From Xanthomonas sp. Leaf131 (GTDB taxonomy: Bacteria > Pseudomonadota > Gammaproteobacteria > Xanthomonadales > Xanthomonadaceae): a stretch of DNA of 64,000 nt. The notes under the pieces were generated by a model that was given only the letters and a program-made list of their open reading frames with translations, had not been told where the DNA came from and searched no databases. Position numbers and translations under genes: made by a program. The stretch spans positions 124,001 to 188,000 of the forward strand of contig NZ_LMOG01000003.1 of the NCBI RefSeq assembly GCF_001423495.1, given 5' to 3'. Every line of letters starts with the position of its first letter. Positions within the stretch are counted from its first letter, which is position 1. Positions 56,405 through 64,000 of this stretch are shown here, piece by piece.

Positions 56405-57013
56405 ATGATTACCCTGATCCTGATCGCCATCACCGGCATCGTCTCGTGGATGGCGTTCAACAACCGCAAGCTGGCCGACCGGCTGGTGCTGTGGCCGCCG
56501 GCGCTGGACAAGCAAAAGCAATACGACCGGCTGGTGACCTACGGCTTCATCCATGCCGACCTGGGCCATCTGGTCTTCAACATGATCACGCTGTTCTTCT
56601 TCGGTCGGTATATCGAAGAGGTGATGACGCGGCTGAGCGGCAGCGTGCTGACCTATCCGCTGTTCTATCTGAGCGCCTTGGTGGTCTCGATCCTGCCCAG
56701 CTATCTGAAGAATCAGAAGAACCCCAACTACCTCAGCCTGGGTGCCTCCGGTGCGGTGTCGGCGGTGTTGTTCGCCTTCATCCTGCTCAAGCCGTGGACG
56801 ATCATCCTGGTGCTGTTCATTCCGGCGCCGGCGATCATCTATGCGGTGTTCTACGTGGGCTACAGCCTGTGGATGGACCGCCGTGGCGGCGATCGCATCA
56901 ACCACAGCGCGCATCTGGCCGGTGCGGCCTTCGGTGTGATGTTCATGCTGATCATGGAGCCGCGCGTGCTGCAGGTGTTTCTGGAGCAGCTGTCCAATCC
57001 GCGCTTTGGATAA
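56405..57013 (+). CDS. Rhomboid-family intramembrane serine protease
   Basis: 202 residues with six hydrophobic segments. The catalytic dyad is recognisable: Ser115 in SLGASGAVSA and His170 in INHSAHLAGAAFG. Conserved YGFIHADLGHLVFNM corresponds to the HxxxxHxxxN oxyanion region. It cleaves membrane-embedded substrates in the bilayer; these are unknown. It is probably cotranscribed with the POT transporter. Confidence 0.94.
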   Translation: MITLILIAITGIVSWMAFNNRKLADRLVLWPPALDKQKQYDRLVTYGFIHADLGHLVFNMITLFFFGRYIEEVMTRLSGSVLTYPLFYLSALVVSILPSYLKNQKNPNYLSLGASGAVSAVLFAFILLKPWTIILVLFIPAPAIIYAVFYVGYSLWMDRRGGDRINHSAHLAGAAFGVMFMLIMEPRVLQVFLEQLSNPRFG

Positions 57014-57107
57014 GGCACGTCGGATAAGCACGTCGGTTGAGCGCGTTTGCCGAAAGGGGCGCGTGGCCATCAGGCGGCGCGGAAGTGATCGGGAATATGG
57101 ATGGCTG

Positions 57108-57155
57108 GGTTGCCTGAGGCAACCGGCCAGGACCACCAATGCGATTGGTCCTGGC
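57108..57155 (-). terminator. Twin hairpins downstream of the 57175 gene
   Basis: GGTTGCC-TGA-GGCAACC (57108-57124) is followed by GCCAGGACCA-N10-TGGTCCTGGC (57126-57155). They lie between the convergent rhomboid gene and the small gene; no strong T run is seen. Confidence 0.55.
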
Positions 57156-57174
57156 GGGTAACGCGACGCGTGGC

Positions 57175-57363
57175 TCAGGCCGCGTTGCGTTCCTGGTCGG
57201 CAACAGCAGTACTGCCGTAGGCCTGCTGCAAGCGCTCATACACCGTATCGTTGAGCTGCGCGAAGTCCGGGTTATGGGTGTCGCCCTTGATGGCGAACTG
57301 GAACAAGCCTTCCAGCAACGAGCTATCGCTGTCTGCGCTGTGTCCTGCCGAATCGGTATTCAT
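57175..57363 (-). CDS. Small acidic protein, unknown function
   Basis: 62 residues, no signal peptide or membrane segment, rich in Asp, Ser and Gln (MNTDSAGHSADSDSSLLEGL; later PDFAQLNDTVYERLQQAYG). A strong RBS (GAGGAG, 8 bp upstream) and a hairpin after the stop support it as a real gene. It stands alone between two plus-strand genes. I do not recognise a family. Confidence 0.65.
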   Translation of the reverse strand: MNTDSAGHSADSDSSLLEGLFQFAIKGDTHNPDFAQLNDTVYERLQQAYGSTAVADQERNAA

Positions 57364-57576
57364 GCGGTGACTCCTCGTAGGTAAGGCGAGGACCTCGGCA
57401 GACGGTCAACAGACCAGAAACAGCCAATGCCCTCGGCTGAGCTATCGGCGTTTTGCGAGCGAACTTAAGAGCGCGTTCGGCAAGCTGGGCTGCGAGTCAC
57501 AGCATCGATTCATTTTCACGCAGGCGCGGCGCCGCGCTGGTCACACTCACCACCACACTGCCGGGCGCAGACCACG

Positions 57577-57861
57577 ATGGAGGCGGCGACAGTGCACGCA
57601 GAACACGATCCAACCCAGCAACGTTTCAGCGTAGACACCGATGGACATCACGCCGAGCTGGCCTACCGGCGCGAAGGCGAGCGCATGACCATCACGCATA
57701 CGCATGTGCCGGACGCGATCGGTGGACGCGGCATTGCCGCTGTACTGGTCGAGGCCGCTTTGCATTACGCCCGCGAGGCGGGATTGAAGGTCGTGCCTGC
57801 GTGCAGTTATGCCGAGGCGTATCTGCGCCGGCATCGACAGTTTCAGGATCTGCTGGCCTGA
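57577..57861 (+). CDS. Small GNAT-like N-acetyltransferase (YjdJ type)
   Basis: 94 residues, matching the minimal single-domain GNAT proteins of the YjdJ/YidJ group. The acetyl-CoA-binding segment is VPDAIGGRGIAAVLVEAALH, followed by AGLKVVPACSYAEAYLRRH with the conserved C-x-Y-A region. The substrate is unknown. No operon partner is seen: 82 bp separate it from the next gene. Confidence 0.85.
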   Translation: MEAATVHAEHDPTQQRFSVDTDGHHAELAYRREGERMTITHTHVPDAIGGRGIAAVLVEAALHYAREAGLKVVPACSYAEAYLRRHRQFQDLLA

Positions 57862-57943
57862 TCGCCGGCAGCGGATATCGGCAGCCTGCATTGGCAGCAT
57901 TTATTTGGATTGGGGAGCAGGTGGGATGGGGCGGTGGTCTGGA

Positions 57944-58771
57944 ATGAATGCAACACGCGGTCTGCTACTGCTGGCCTTGCTGGCGGGGTGTACGCAACGC
58001 GCGCCCACCACGCAGGAATCGGCTGAGTCAGCAGCGGACGCAACAGCGCAGACAGCGCCAACGGCTGAGCCGATCGTCGTCCAGAGCGGCCCATTGGAAG
58101 ATGTGATCGAGCATGCGCCTGCCTATATGGTCGGCATCAGCTATCCGCGCGGGTTGGACGCGTACCCGGAACTGGCCGCACTGATCCGCAGCTATTCACA
58201 GGATGCGCGTGCCGAATTGATGGAGGCCGTCGCTGGTCTTGGCAACGACAAACCGGCCGCGCCTTACGAGCTGTCGCTGGCATTCGAGACCGTGCTGCAG
58301 ACCGCCGACCTGATCGTGGTATCTGCCGATGGCAGCCGCTACACCGGCGGTGCGCACGGCGAGCCGCTGGTGGCGCGCTTCGTGTGGTTGGTCAAGGAGC
58401 GCAAGCAATTGACGGCGCAGGCACTGATTTCCGACCCTGCGGGGTGGGAGAAGATCGGCCGCGAGGTCGCCGCGCAATTGCATGCCGCTGCCGCCCAGCG
58501 TGTGGAAGCCGATCGCGTGCCGGTCGAGGATCAGGCCGAGCAGGTCGCCTCGGCAGACCGCATGATTGCCGAGGGCACTGCGGCGCAGGTCGACAACTTT
58601 GCGCAGTTCGTGCCGGTGCTCAATCCTGCCGGGCAGATCACTGCGCTGCGCTTCGTGTTTCCGCCGTATCAGGTGGGCCCATACTCGGATGGCACGCAGA
58701 TGGCGCAGGTCTCGGCAGCTACATTGTTACCGTGGGTCGCGCCGGAATCTGTACATCTCTTCGCACGCTGA
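57944..58771 (+). CDS. Lipoprotein with DUF3298/DUF4163-like domain
   Basis: 275 residues. Signal MNATRGLLLLALLAGC with lipobox LAGC-TQ, then a low-complexity Ala/Thr/Glu linker over about residues 17-42. The C-terminal part resembles the DUF4163/DUF3298 pair (RsiV-like): SADGSRYTGGAHGEPLVARF and FVFPPYQVGPYSDGT. Related domains are extracytoplasmic and in some bacteria bind lysozyme; that role here is speculative. Start at 57944 is set by the lipoprotein signal. Confidence 0.83.
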   Translation: MNATRGLLLLALLAGCTQRAPTTQESAESAADATAQTAPTAEPIVVQSGPLEDVIEHAPAYMVGISYPRGLDAYPELAALIRSYSQDARAELMEAVAGLGNDKPAAPYELSLAFETVLQTADLIVVSADGSRYTGGAHGEPLVARFVWLVKERKQLTAQALISDPAGWEKIGREVAAQLHAAAAQRVEADRVPVEDQAEQVASADRMIAEGTAAQVDNFAQFVPVLNPAGQITALRFVFPPYQVGPYSDGTQMAQVSAATLLPWVAPESVHLFAR

Positions 58772-58796
58772 GATGTCACCCCACAGCTGATGTGAT

Positions 58797-58815
58797 TGAA
58801 TGGCTTGGCCATTCA
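58797..58815. promoter_or_regulatory. Perfect palindrome upstream of marR, likely operator
   Basis: TGAATGGC-TTG-GCCATTCA, two 8-bp arms with a 3-bp centre, ends 22 bp before the MarR ATG at 58838. Size and location fit an autoregulatory MarR-dimer site. Confidence 0.6.
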
Positions 58816-58837
58816 GTAATGTAATCAAACGGGTGAT

Positions 58838-59338
58838 ATGAGCAGTTTCGATCCAACCGCAAGTCGCGTGGACCACACCTGCGTGCGTTACCCGGCGTTC
58901 CCGAGGGAGCCGGCTGTCCTGGTGAGGTTGATCAAGCATCTTTACAAGCGGCTGCATACGCAGGGCTGTGTGCGCCTGAAGCCTTATGGCATCAGCCCAC
59001 CGGAGTACGAAATCCTGATGATGCTCTACGGCACGCCGGAGCAATCGATCACGCCGACCGAGGTGGCTGAAGCGGCCAGCGAAAAGCCGGCCAACATCAC
59101 CCGGCTTACCGATCAGTTGTGCGAAAAGGGACTGATCGCGCGCGGCAGCAGCCCTGACGACCGGCGCAAGATCGTGCTGACGCTGCAGCCTGCAGGGCTG
59201 ACCTTGATCAACAACCTACTTCCCGATGCCTGCACGTTGTTGAATGCAGAAACTGCCGGCATGAGCGAGGCCGAGCAGGTGCGCCTGGAAAAATTGCTGA
59301 GAAAGCTGCTCGATGGTGTGGACGCGGTCGAGCTCTGA
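58838..59338 (+). CDS. MarR-family transcriptional regulator
   Basis: 166 residues. Winged helix-turn-helix with ITPTEVAEAASEKPANITRL as the HTH and RGSSPDDRRKIVLTL as the wing with the conserved DDRR. Its own target is unclear: no efflux gene is adjacent, and the following gene is convergent. A palindrome directly upstream suggests autoregulation. It is not closely similar to the 44503 MarR protein. Confidence 0.93.
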   Translation: MSSFDPTASRVDHTCVRYPAFPREPAVLVRLIKHLYKRLHTQGCVRLKPYGISPPEYEILMMLYGTPEQSITPTEVAEAASEKPANITRLTDQLCEKGLIARGSSPDDRRKIVLTLQPAGLTLINNLLPDACTLLNAETAGMSEAEQVRLEKLLRKLLDGVDAVEL

Positions 59339-59383
59339 TCGACACGGATCTGCCCCGCCACACGCGCCATCGCACACATGAAA

Positions 59384-59411
59384 ACGCCGCCCGGATCGCT
59401 CCGGGCGGCGT
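59384..59411. terminator. Bidirectional terminator between marR and the M3 peptidase gene
   Basis: Stem ACGCCGCCCGG / CCGGGCGGCGT with a six-base loop; A residues precede it and a T-rich tract (TCTTGGTTTTT) follows. It lies between two convergent stop codons. Confidence 0.88.
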
Positions 59412-59432
59412 CTTGGTTTTTCGCAGATCCGA

Positions 59433-61631
59433 TTACGGCTTGGACTGCGGGGCTTCCGGCGTGGCGCCATCGCCGCCTTGCGCGCTCAGACCGCGCTTCT
59501 CGAGCAGCGGCTCGATCTGCGGTGCATGCCCGGCAAAGTTCTGGAACAACTCCATCGCATCCACGCTACCGCCGCGCGAGAGCAGGGTCTGGCGGAACCG
59601 ATCGCCATTGGCGCGGCTCAGCCCGCCATGTTGCTTGAACCACTGCTGGGTGTTGGCATCCAGCACTTCGGACCAGATGTAGGCGTAATAGCCGGCCGCA
59701 TAACCGCCCATGATGTGGCTGAAATACGGGGTCTTGTAGCGCGGCGGCACCGGTGCGTACGCAATGCCGTCCTGCTGCAGCGCCTTGGCTTCGAAGGCCA
59801 TCACGCCGGCTGCGTCGGGCACCTGATTGGCGCTGAGCTGATGCCAGTTCTGGTCGAGCATGGCCGCACCCAGATACTCGGTGGTGGCGAAGCCCTGATT
59901 GAACTTGGACGCGGCAATCACCTTGTCCAGCAGCGCCTGCGGCATCGACGTGCCGTTCTGGTAATGCTTGGCGTAGTTCTTGAGGATGGTCGGCTCGTCG
60001 GCCCACATCTCGTTGACCTGCGAAGGGAACTCGACGAAGTCGCGCGGCACGCTGGTGCCGGAGAAATACGGGTACTTCACGTCCGAGAACATGCCGTGCA
60101 GCGCATGCCCGAACTCATGGAACATGGTGGTCACCTCGTCCCAGGTCAGCAGCGTCGGCTGGCCGGCCGGCGGCTTGGGAATGTTGAGGTGATTGGCCAC
60201 CACCGGCTTGAAGCCGGTCAGATCCGATTGCGATACATACGAGTTCATCCACGCGCCACCACGCTTGGATTCGCGTGCGTACATGTCGGCGATGAAGATC
60301 GCCAGTTGCTTGCCGTCGGCGTCGAACACGTCGTAGACGGTGATGTCGTCGCGGTAGGTCGGCAGGTCGGTGCGTTGCTTGAAGGTCAGGCCGTATTCCT
60401 GGTTGGCCGCATGGAACACGCCGTTTTCCAGCACGTTCTTCAGTTCGAAGTACGGCTTGAGCTGCGACTCGTCGAAGTTGTACTTGGCCTGGCGCACCTT
60501 CTCGCTGTAGTAGGCCCAGTCCCAGGCTTCGAGCTTGAAGCTGGGCTTGCGTGCGGCTTTTTGTTCCTTGTCGATCATCGCCTGCAGATCTGCGGCTTCG
60601 CGCTTGGCATTGGCCACCGCGGCCGGTGCCAGTTTGCCCAGCATCGCGTTGACCGCTTCCGGGGTCTTGGCGGTCTGGTTTTCCAGCGAATAGGCTGCAT
60701 AGGTCGGGAAGCCGAGCAGCTTGGCCTTGTCGGCGCGCAGCTTCATGATGCGCGCTACCAATGCGGTGTTGTCGTACTGGCCGCCGTGGCTGCCACGCGA
60801 CACCGAAGCGTCGTAGATCTTCTTGCGCAGCTCGCGGTTCTTCAGCTGGGTCAGCGGCGGCTGGCCGGTGGTGTTGAGCAGTGCGATCACGTATTTACCG
60901 TCGAGCTTGCGCGCCTTGGCGGCTTCGGCGGCAGCGGCGATCTGCTCTTCAGACAGGCCGTCGAGTTGCTTGACGTCGTCAACGACAACGGCGGCGGCAT
61001 TCACCTCGGCCAGCACGTTCTGGCTAAAGGTGGTGCCCAGGTTGGCCAGCTCGGCGTTCATCGCCTTGAGCGTGGTCTTGTCGGCATCGGAGAGCTTGGC
61101 GCCATCGCGTACGAAGTCGCTGTAGTACTTCTCGACCAGGCGCACGCCTTGCGCGTCCAGGCCCAGCTTGCTGCGTTGGTCGTACAAGGTCTGGATGCGT
61201 GCAAACAGCTTGCCATTGAGTGAGATCGCGTCGCGGTGCGCGGCGAACTTCGCCGAATAATCGGCCTGCAGTTTCTTGCGCGCATCGTTGGTGTCGGCAC
61301 CGACCAGGTTGAAGAACACCGTGGTGGCGCGATCCAGCGTAGCGCCGCTCTTTTCCAACGCGATGAGGGTGTTGTCGAAGCTCGGCTTGGCCTTCTGGTT
61401 GGCGATTTTTTCCACTTCCTTCAACTGCTCGGTCATGCCGGCATCGAAGGCGGGTGCGAAATCGCTGTCGGTGATCTTGTCGAACTGCGGGTAGTGCAGC
61501 GGCAACGTGCTGTCGGCAAAGAAGGGGTTGGCTTGGGCGGCGGCCTGCGTGGTGGCGGGTGCGGCGATGCTGTAGGACGGCATGGCAAGTCCCAGGGAAG
61601 CGGCCAGGGCAAAGGCGAGACGGGTGGTCAA
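59433..61631 (-). CDS. dcp: Exported M3-family peptidyl-dipeptidase
   Basis: Zinc metallopeptidase removing C-terminal dipeptides from peptides. 732 residues from a TTG start at 61631 with GGAG 8 bp upstream; no ATG fits. A signal peptide (TTRLAFALAASLGLAMPSYS, ending IAA-PA) predicts periplasmic location, unlike cytoplasmic Dcp/PrlC. The zinc motif FHEFGHALHGMFS is in the C-terminal half with the third-ligand Glu shortly after (QVNEMW). C-terminal YYAYIWSEVLDAN is typical of the family. The tail is Gly/Pro-rich. Confidence 0.93.
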   Translation of the reverse strand: MTTRLAFALAASLGLAMPSYSIAAPATTQAAAQANPFFADSTLPLHYPQFDKITDSDFAPAFDAGMTEQLKEVEKIANQKAKPSFDNTLIALEKSGATLDRATTVFFNLVGADTNDARKKLQADYSAKFAAHRDAISLNGKLFARIQTLYDQRSKLGLDAQGVRLVEKYYSDFVRDGAKLSDADKTTLKAMNAELANLGTTFSQNVLAEVNAAAVVVDDVKQLDGLSEEQIAAAAEAAKARKLDGKYVIALLNTTGQPPLTQLKNRELRKKIYDASVSRGSHGGQYDNTALVARIMKLRADKAKLLGFPTYAAYSLENQTAKTPEAVNAMLGKLAPAAVANAKREAADLQAMIDKEQKAARKPSFKLEAWDWAYYSEKVRQAKYNFDESQLKPYFELKNVLENGVFHAANQEYGLTFKQRTDLPTYRDDITVYDVFDADGKQLAIFIADMYARESKRGGAWMNSYVSQSDLTGFKPVVANHLNIPKPPAGQPTLLTWDEVTTMFHEFGHALHGMFSDVKYPYFSGTSVPRDFVEFPSQVNEMWADEPTILKNYAKHYQNGTSMPQALLDKVIAASKFNQGFATTEYLGAAMLDQNWHQLSANQVPDAAGVMAFEAKALQQDGIAYAPVPPRYKTPYFSHIMGGYAAGYYAYIWSEVLDANTQQWFKQHGGLSRANGDRFRQTLLSRGGSVDAMELFQNFAGHAPQIEPLLEKRGLSAQGGDGATPEAPQSKP

Positions 61632-62024
61632 GAGAGTGGCTCCAAAGTGCGAACCGCCGAGGCTAACCCAGCCGGCCGGGACAGGCGTGTGACAAAAGGC
61701 ATGGCTGTCAAACGACCGCGAAACTGGCAGGCGGACGCGGCCGGTGCGCGGCTTGCGGGGCCCGGGAGCCAACAACACCGCGAGCGCTTAGCCGCCGGAC
61801 AGGTGCCGTCAGTGCGCGGTGTTGCATGTTCCATTTGGCTCCTTGCAGCTGTCAGGTGGCGTCTCTCCCCGTCCGCCTGACGACAAATGGCCGCTGGCTG
61901 GTAGCGTAGCGTCTGATCGGGCTCACACGCTGCCTCGCGCAATGGCTGCACGCGCTTTGCGATCGCGCTGCAGCAACGCAAGCCGCTGCGTTACGCTGCC
62001 GTCTTTGCACAAACCGAGGCTGCC
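61632..62024. other. Gene-free interval between dcp and gpx
   Basis: 393 bp of divergent intergenic sequence. It must contain promoters for dcp (minus) and gpx (plus). No ORF with coding character, no clear promoter hexamers and no repeat were recognised. Confidence 0.5.
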
Positions 62025-62510
62025 ATGAGCGCTATCTCCACGTTCGAATTCACCGACCTGGAAGGTCGCACGCAGTCGCTGCGCGACTATGCCGGCAAGG
62101 TGCTGCTGGTGGTCAATGTCGCCTCCAAATGCGGTTTTACGCCGCAATACGCCGGGTTGCAGGCGCTGTGGCAGCGCTATCGCGAACGTGGTTTGGTGGT
62201 GATCGGATTCCCGTGCGACCAGTTCGGTCATCAGGAGCCGGGCGATGCCGCGCAGATCCGTCAGTTCTGCTCGCTCGATTACGCGGTGGATTTTCCGCTG
62301 GCCGAGAAGATCGAGGTCAATGGCAGTGGCGCGCATCCGCTATGGCAGCACCTCAAGCACGAACAACGCGGCGTCTTGGGCTCGGAGGCGATCAAGTGGA
62401 ATTTCACCAAGTTTCTGATCGGCCGCGATGGCCGCGTGCTGGAGCGGTATGCGCCGACCACCAAGCCGGAGGCCTTGGCTGCAGATATCGAGCGCGCGCT
62501 GGGTACGTGA
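62025..62510 (+). CDS. Glutathione/thioredoxin peroxidase (BtuE type)
   Basis: 161-residue thiol peroxidase. Peroxidatic Cys36 in NVASKCGFTPQY; GFPCDQFGHQEPG contains the conserved Gln of the tetrad; Cys82 in RQFCSLDYAVDFP is the likely resolving Cys, so thioredoxin is the probable reductant; the catalytic Trp-Asn pair is in IKWNFTKFLI. No selenocysteine codon is present. It reduces hydroperoxides in the cytoplasm. Confidence 0.95.
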   Translation: MSAISTFEFTDLEGRTQSLRDYAGKVLLVVNVASKCGFTPQYAGLQALWQRYRERGLVVIGFPCDQFGHQEPGDAAQIRQFCSLDYAVDFPLAEKIEVNGSGAHPLWQHLKHEQRGVLGSEAIKWNFTKFLIGRDGRVLERYAPTTKPEALAADIERALGT

Positions 62511-62535
62511 TAGCGCAGGGCGTGTCGCTCGAATT

Positions 62536-62603
62536 GTAGGAGCGCACCCGGGCGCGACGAAGCATTACTGGGAACGCCTCATCGCGCCCGGGTGCGCTCC
62601 TAC
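62536..62603. repeat. GTAG-headed inverted REP pair (BIME-like)
   Basis: Two perfect 22-bp arms, GTAGGAGCGCACCCGGGCGC+GA and its exact inverse (62582-62603), separated by 24 bp. The GTAG head is the hallmark of REP sequences associated with RAYT transposases in Xanthomonadaceae and pseudomonads. It lies in the 3' flank of gpx. Confidence 0.88.
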
Positions 62604-62672
62604 GACAGCGCATACCGGCGAAGTGATTCACATAAAACGCCGCACCCGCATCGGGGTTTTACGCGCGTCGCA

Positions 62673-63452
62673 TCACTTCTCGACGAATGCGCGTTCGAAC
62701 ACGTAATGCCCCGGCGTGCCGATGCGTGGCGAGGTTTCGAAGCCGCGCGCATCCAGCACGCTGCGCAGGTCGGCCAGCATCTGCGGGCTGCCGCAGATCA
62801 TGAAACGGTCGTTGGCCGGATCCAGCGGTGGCAAGCCCAGCGTCTGCTGCATGCGGCCGTCTTCCATCAGCTCGGTCAAACGGCCCCGATTGGTGAACGC
62901 TTCGCGCGTCACTGCCGGGTAGTACAGCAACTTGTCGCGCAGGATGTCGCCGAGAAATTCGTGCTGCGGCAGCTCGCGTTCGAAATAGTCGCGATAGGCC
63001 AGGTCCTGCACGAAGCGCACACCCTGGGTCAGGATCACCTTGTCGAAGCGCTCGTAGGTTTCCGGGTCCTTGATCACCGACAACCACGGCGCCAGGCCGG
63101 TGCCGGTGCCCAGCAAGTACAGATTGCGTCCCGGGTGCAGGTCGCTGATCAGCAGCGTGCCGGTGGGCTTCTTGCCGACAAGCACCTGGTCGCCGGGCTT
63201 GATGTGCTGCAGCCGCGAGGTCAGCGGGCCATCGGGCACCTTGATGCTGAAGAACTCCAGATGTTCTTCCCAGTTGGCGCTGGCGATCGAATACGCGCGC
63301 AGCAGCGGGCGCGTCTCGGTCTCCAGGCCGATCATCACGAACTGGCCGTTCTCGAAACGGAAACCGGCATCGCGAGTGGTGGTGAAGCTGAAATAGGCGT
63401 CGGTCCAGTGACGGACCTCAAGCACCGTTTGGGCGCCAAAAGCGGAAGACAT
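62673..63452 (-). CDS. fpr: Ferredoxin/flavodoxin-NADP+ reductase
   Basis: FAD enzyme passing electrons between NADPH and ferredoxin or flavodoxin, often for oxidative-stress defence and Fe-S repair. 259 residues. FAD-binding RAYSIAS; NADP-binding GTGTGLAPWLSVI; C-terminal VFERAFVEK, the bacterial Fpr subclass ending. The start at 63452 (MSSAFGAQTVLEVRHWTDA) is consistent with family length. It is convergent with gpx. Confidence 0.96.
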   Translation of the reverse strand: MSSAFGAQTVLEVRHWTDAYFSFTTTRDAGFRFENGQFVMIGLETETRPLLRAYSIASANWEEHLEFFSIKVPDGPLTSRLQHIKPGDQVLVGKKPTGTLLISDLHPGRNLYLLGTGTGLAPWLSVIKDPETYERFDKVILTQGVRFVQDLAYRDYFERELPQHEFLGDILRDKLLYYPAVTREAFTNRGRLTELMEDGRMQQTLGLPPLDPANDRFMICGSPQMLADLRSVLDARGFETSPRIGTPGHYVFERAFVEK

Positions 63453-63535
63453 GCCGTTTAGTGTCGTGATGAAGAATGCCCGGCAATTCTACCTCATGCC
63501 TGGCCAAATGAGATGGAATCTCATTTGGCCGTTGA

Positions 63536-63680
63536 ATCGGGAGTGGGGAATCGGGAATGGGGTGCAATTGCAAACAGATCCCGCACCGCTTTCGGATCAG
63601 GAAACTCAGTCCCTATCAGCCGCCCGAAAGCCGCTTCTAACGATTCCCGAATCCTCATTCCCGATTCGCGATTCCCGGCC
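63536..63680. repeat. Opposed heptad arrays between fpr and the ABC gene
   Basis: GGGAATCGGGAATGGGG-type units at about 63546-63563 and ATTCCCG-type units at about 63640-63677 face each other around ~75 bp of unique sequence, the same layout as at the lpxB 5' end. The second array runs almost to the ABC gene's stop. Confidence 0.75.
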
Positions 63681-64000
63681 TCACCGATACCCCGCAGCCT
63701 GCAGCTCGAACAACTCCGCATAACGCCCGCCCTGCGCCATCAACTCCGCATGCGTACCGTTGGCCTCGATGCGCCCTGCAGCCAGCACCAGAATGCGATC
63801 GGCCATGCGCACGCTGGAGAAGCGGTGCGAGATCAGCACGGCGGTGCGGTTGTCCGACAACTCCTTGAAGCGCTGGAACACCTCGAACTCGCTGCGTGCA
63901 TCCAGTGCGGCGGTGGGTTCGTCCAGGATCATCAGTTGCGCATCGCGCATGTAGGCGCGCGCGATGGCGATCTTCTGCCATTGCCCGCCGGACAAGTCCA
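63681..64000 (-). CDS. ABC exporter ATP-binding domain, C-terminal part (5' end outside window)
   Basis: The last ~106 residues of an ABC transporter nucleotide-binding domain: signature LSGGQWQKIAIARAYM, Walker B LMILDEPTAALD with D-loop, and H-loop LISHRFSSVRMAD, ending FELQAAGYR. Sequence style (LMAQGGRYAELFELQAAGY) fits a fused membrane-ATPase exporter of the MsbA/LapB-like group. The gene continues past the right edge, so substrate and domain layout cannot be seen. Confidence 0.9.
   Translation of the reverse strand, partial: DLSGGQWQKIAIARAYMRDAQLMILDEPTAALDARSEFEVFQRFKELSDNRTAVLISHRFSSVRMADRILVLAAGRIEANGTHAELMAQGGRYAELFELQAAGYR

Overview
The window looks like a chromosomal segment of a Xanthomonas (gammaproteobacterium, Xanthomonadales). 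It is GC-rich and carries a complete Lpx/Bam/MEP core block in the order typical of the genus. It also contains short ATTCCCG heptad runs and GTAG-headed palindromic repeats of the kind common in Xanthomonadaceae. The genus call comes from protein similarity in memory and gene order, not from a database search.

1-16.6 kb is a minus-strand housekeeping block for envelope biogenesis and translation. Read in the direction of transcription it runs rpsB-tsf, an HDOD-GGDEF protein, pyrH-frr-uppS-cdsA-dxr-rseP-bamA, then lpxD-fabZ-lpxA-lpxB-rnhB, the last cut by the window edge. Junctions are very tight (several ATGA or TAATG overlaps). A small plus-strand exported protein sits between bamA and lpxD, where many gammaproteobacteria have skp.

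17.0-22.8 kb is an accessory minus-strand chaperone-usher cluster of the spore-coat-U (archaic, Csu-like) type: pilin, chaperone, usher, two-domain tip-like pilin, a miniature pilin-like protein and a second chaperone. It lies between rpsB and map. 23.1-29.7 kb is a plus-strand map-glnD-dapD-membrane protein-arsC/yffB-dapE operon linking nitrogen sensing and diaminopimelate synthesis; DapD has a long Lys/Ala-rich N-terminal extension.

29.9-32.9 kb holds a Sel1-repeat lipoprotein and, divergent from it, asnB (asparagine synthetase). asnB is preceded by a 30-codon leader ORF with seven Asn codons and a terminator/antiterminator set, which looks like a textbook attenuator specific for asparagine. 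32.9-44.4 kb has a beta-helix lipoprotein, a Fur-box-associated TonB receptor, a penicillin-acylase-like hydrolase, a bacterioferritin lacking the heme Met, a thiopurine methyltransferase, parC and an AraC regulator. 44.5-49.2 kb is a marR-OMF-emrA-emrB tripartite drug efflux operon.

49.3-64 kb contains a truncated DUF2884-like gene, tRNA-Leu(CAG), a GH3 beta-glucosidase, an M14 peptidase, a POT peptide transporter, a rhomboid protease, small proteins, a second MarR gene with a perfect palindrome upstream, an exported M3 peptidase, a glutathione peroxidase, ferredoxin-NADP reductase and the end of an ABC exporter.

Repeats are a clear theme: three copies of a ~100-bp MITE-like palindromic element, heptad arrays that invade the ends of lpxB and rnhB, a 22-bp-arm REP pair, a REP cluster beside the TonB receptor gene, and a duplicated parC 3' end. 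No CRISPR array, rRNA, complete IS or prophage was found.
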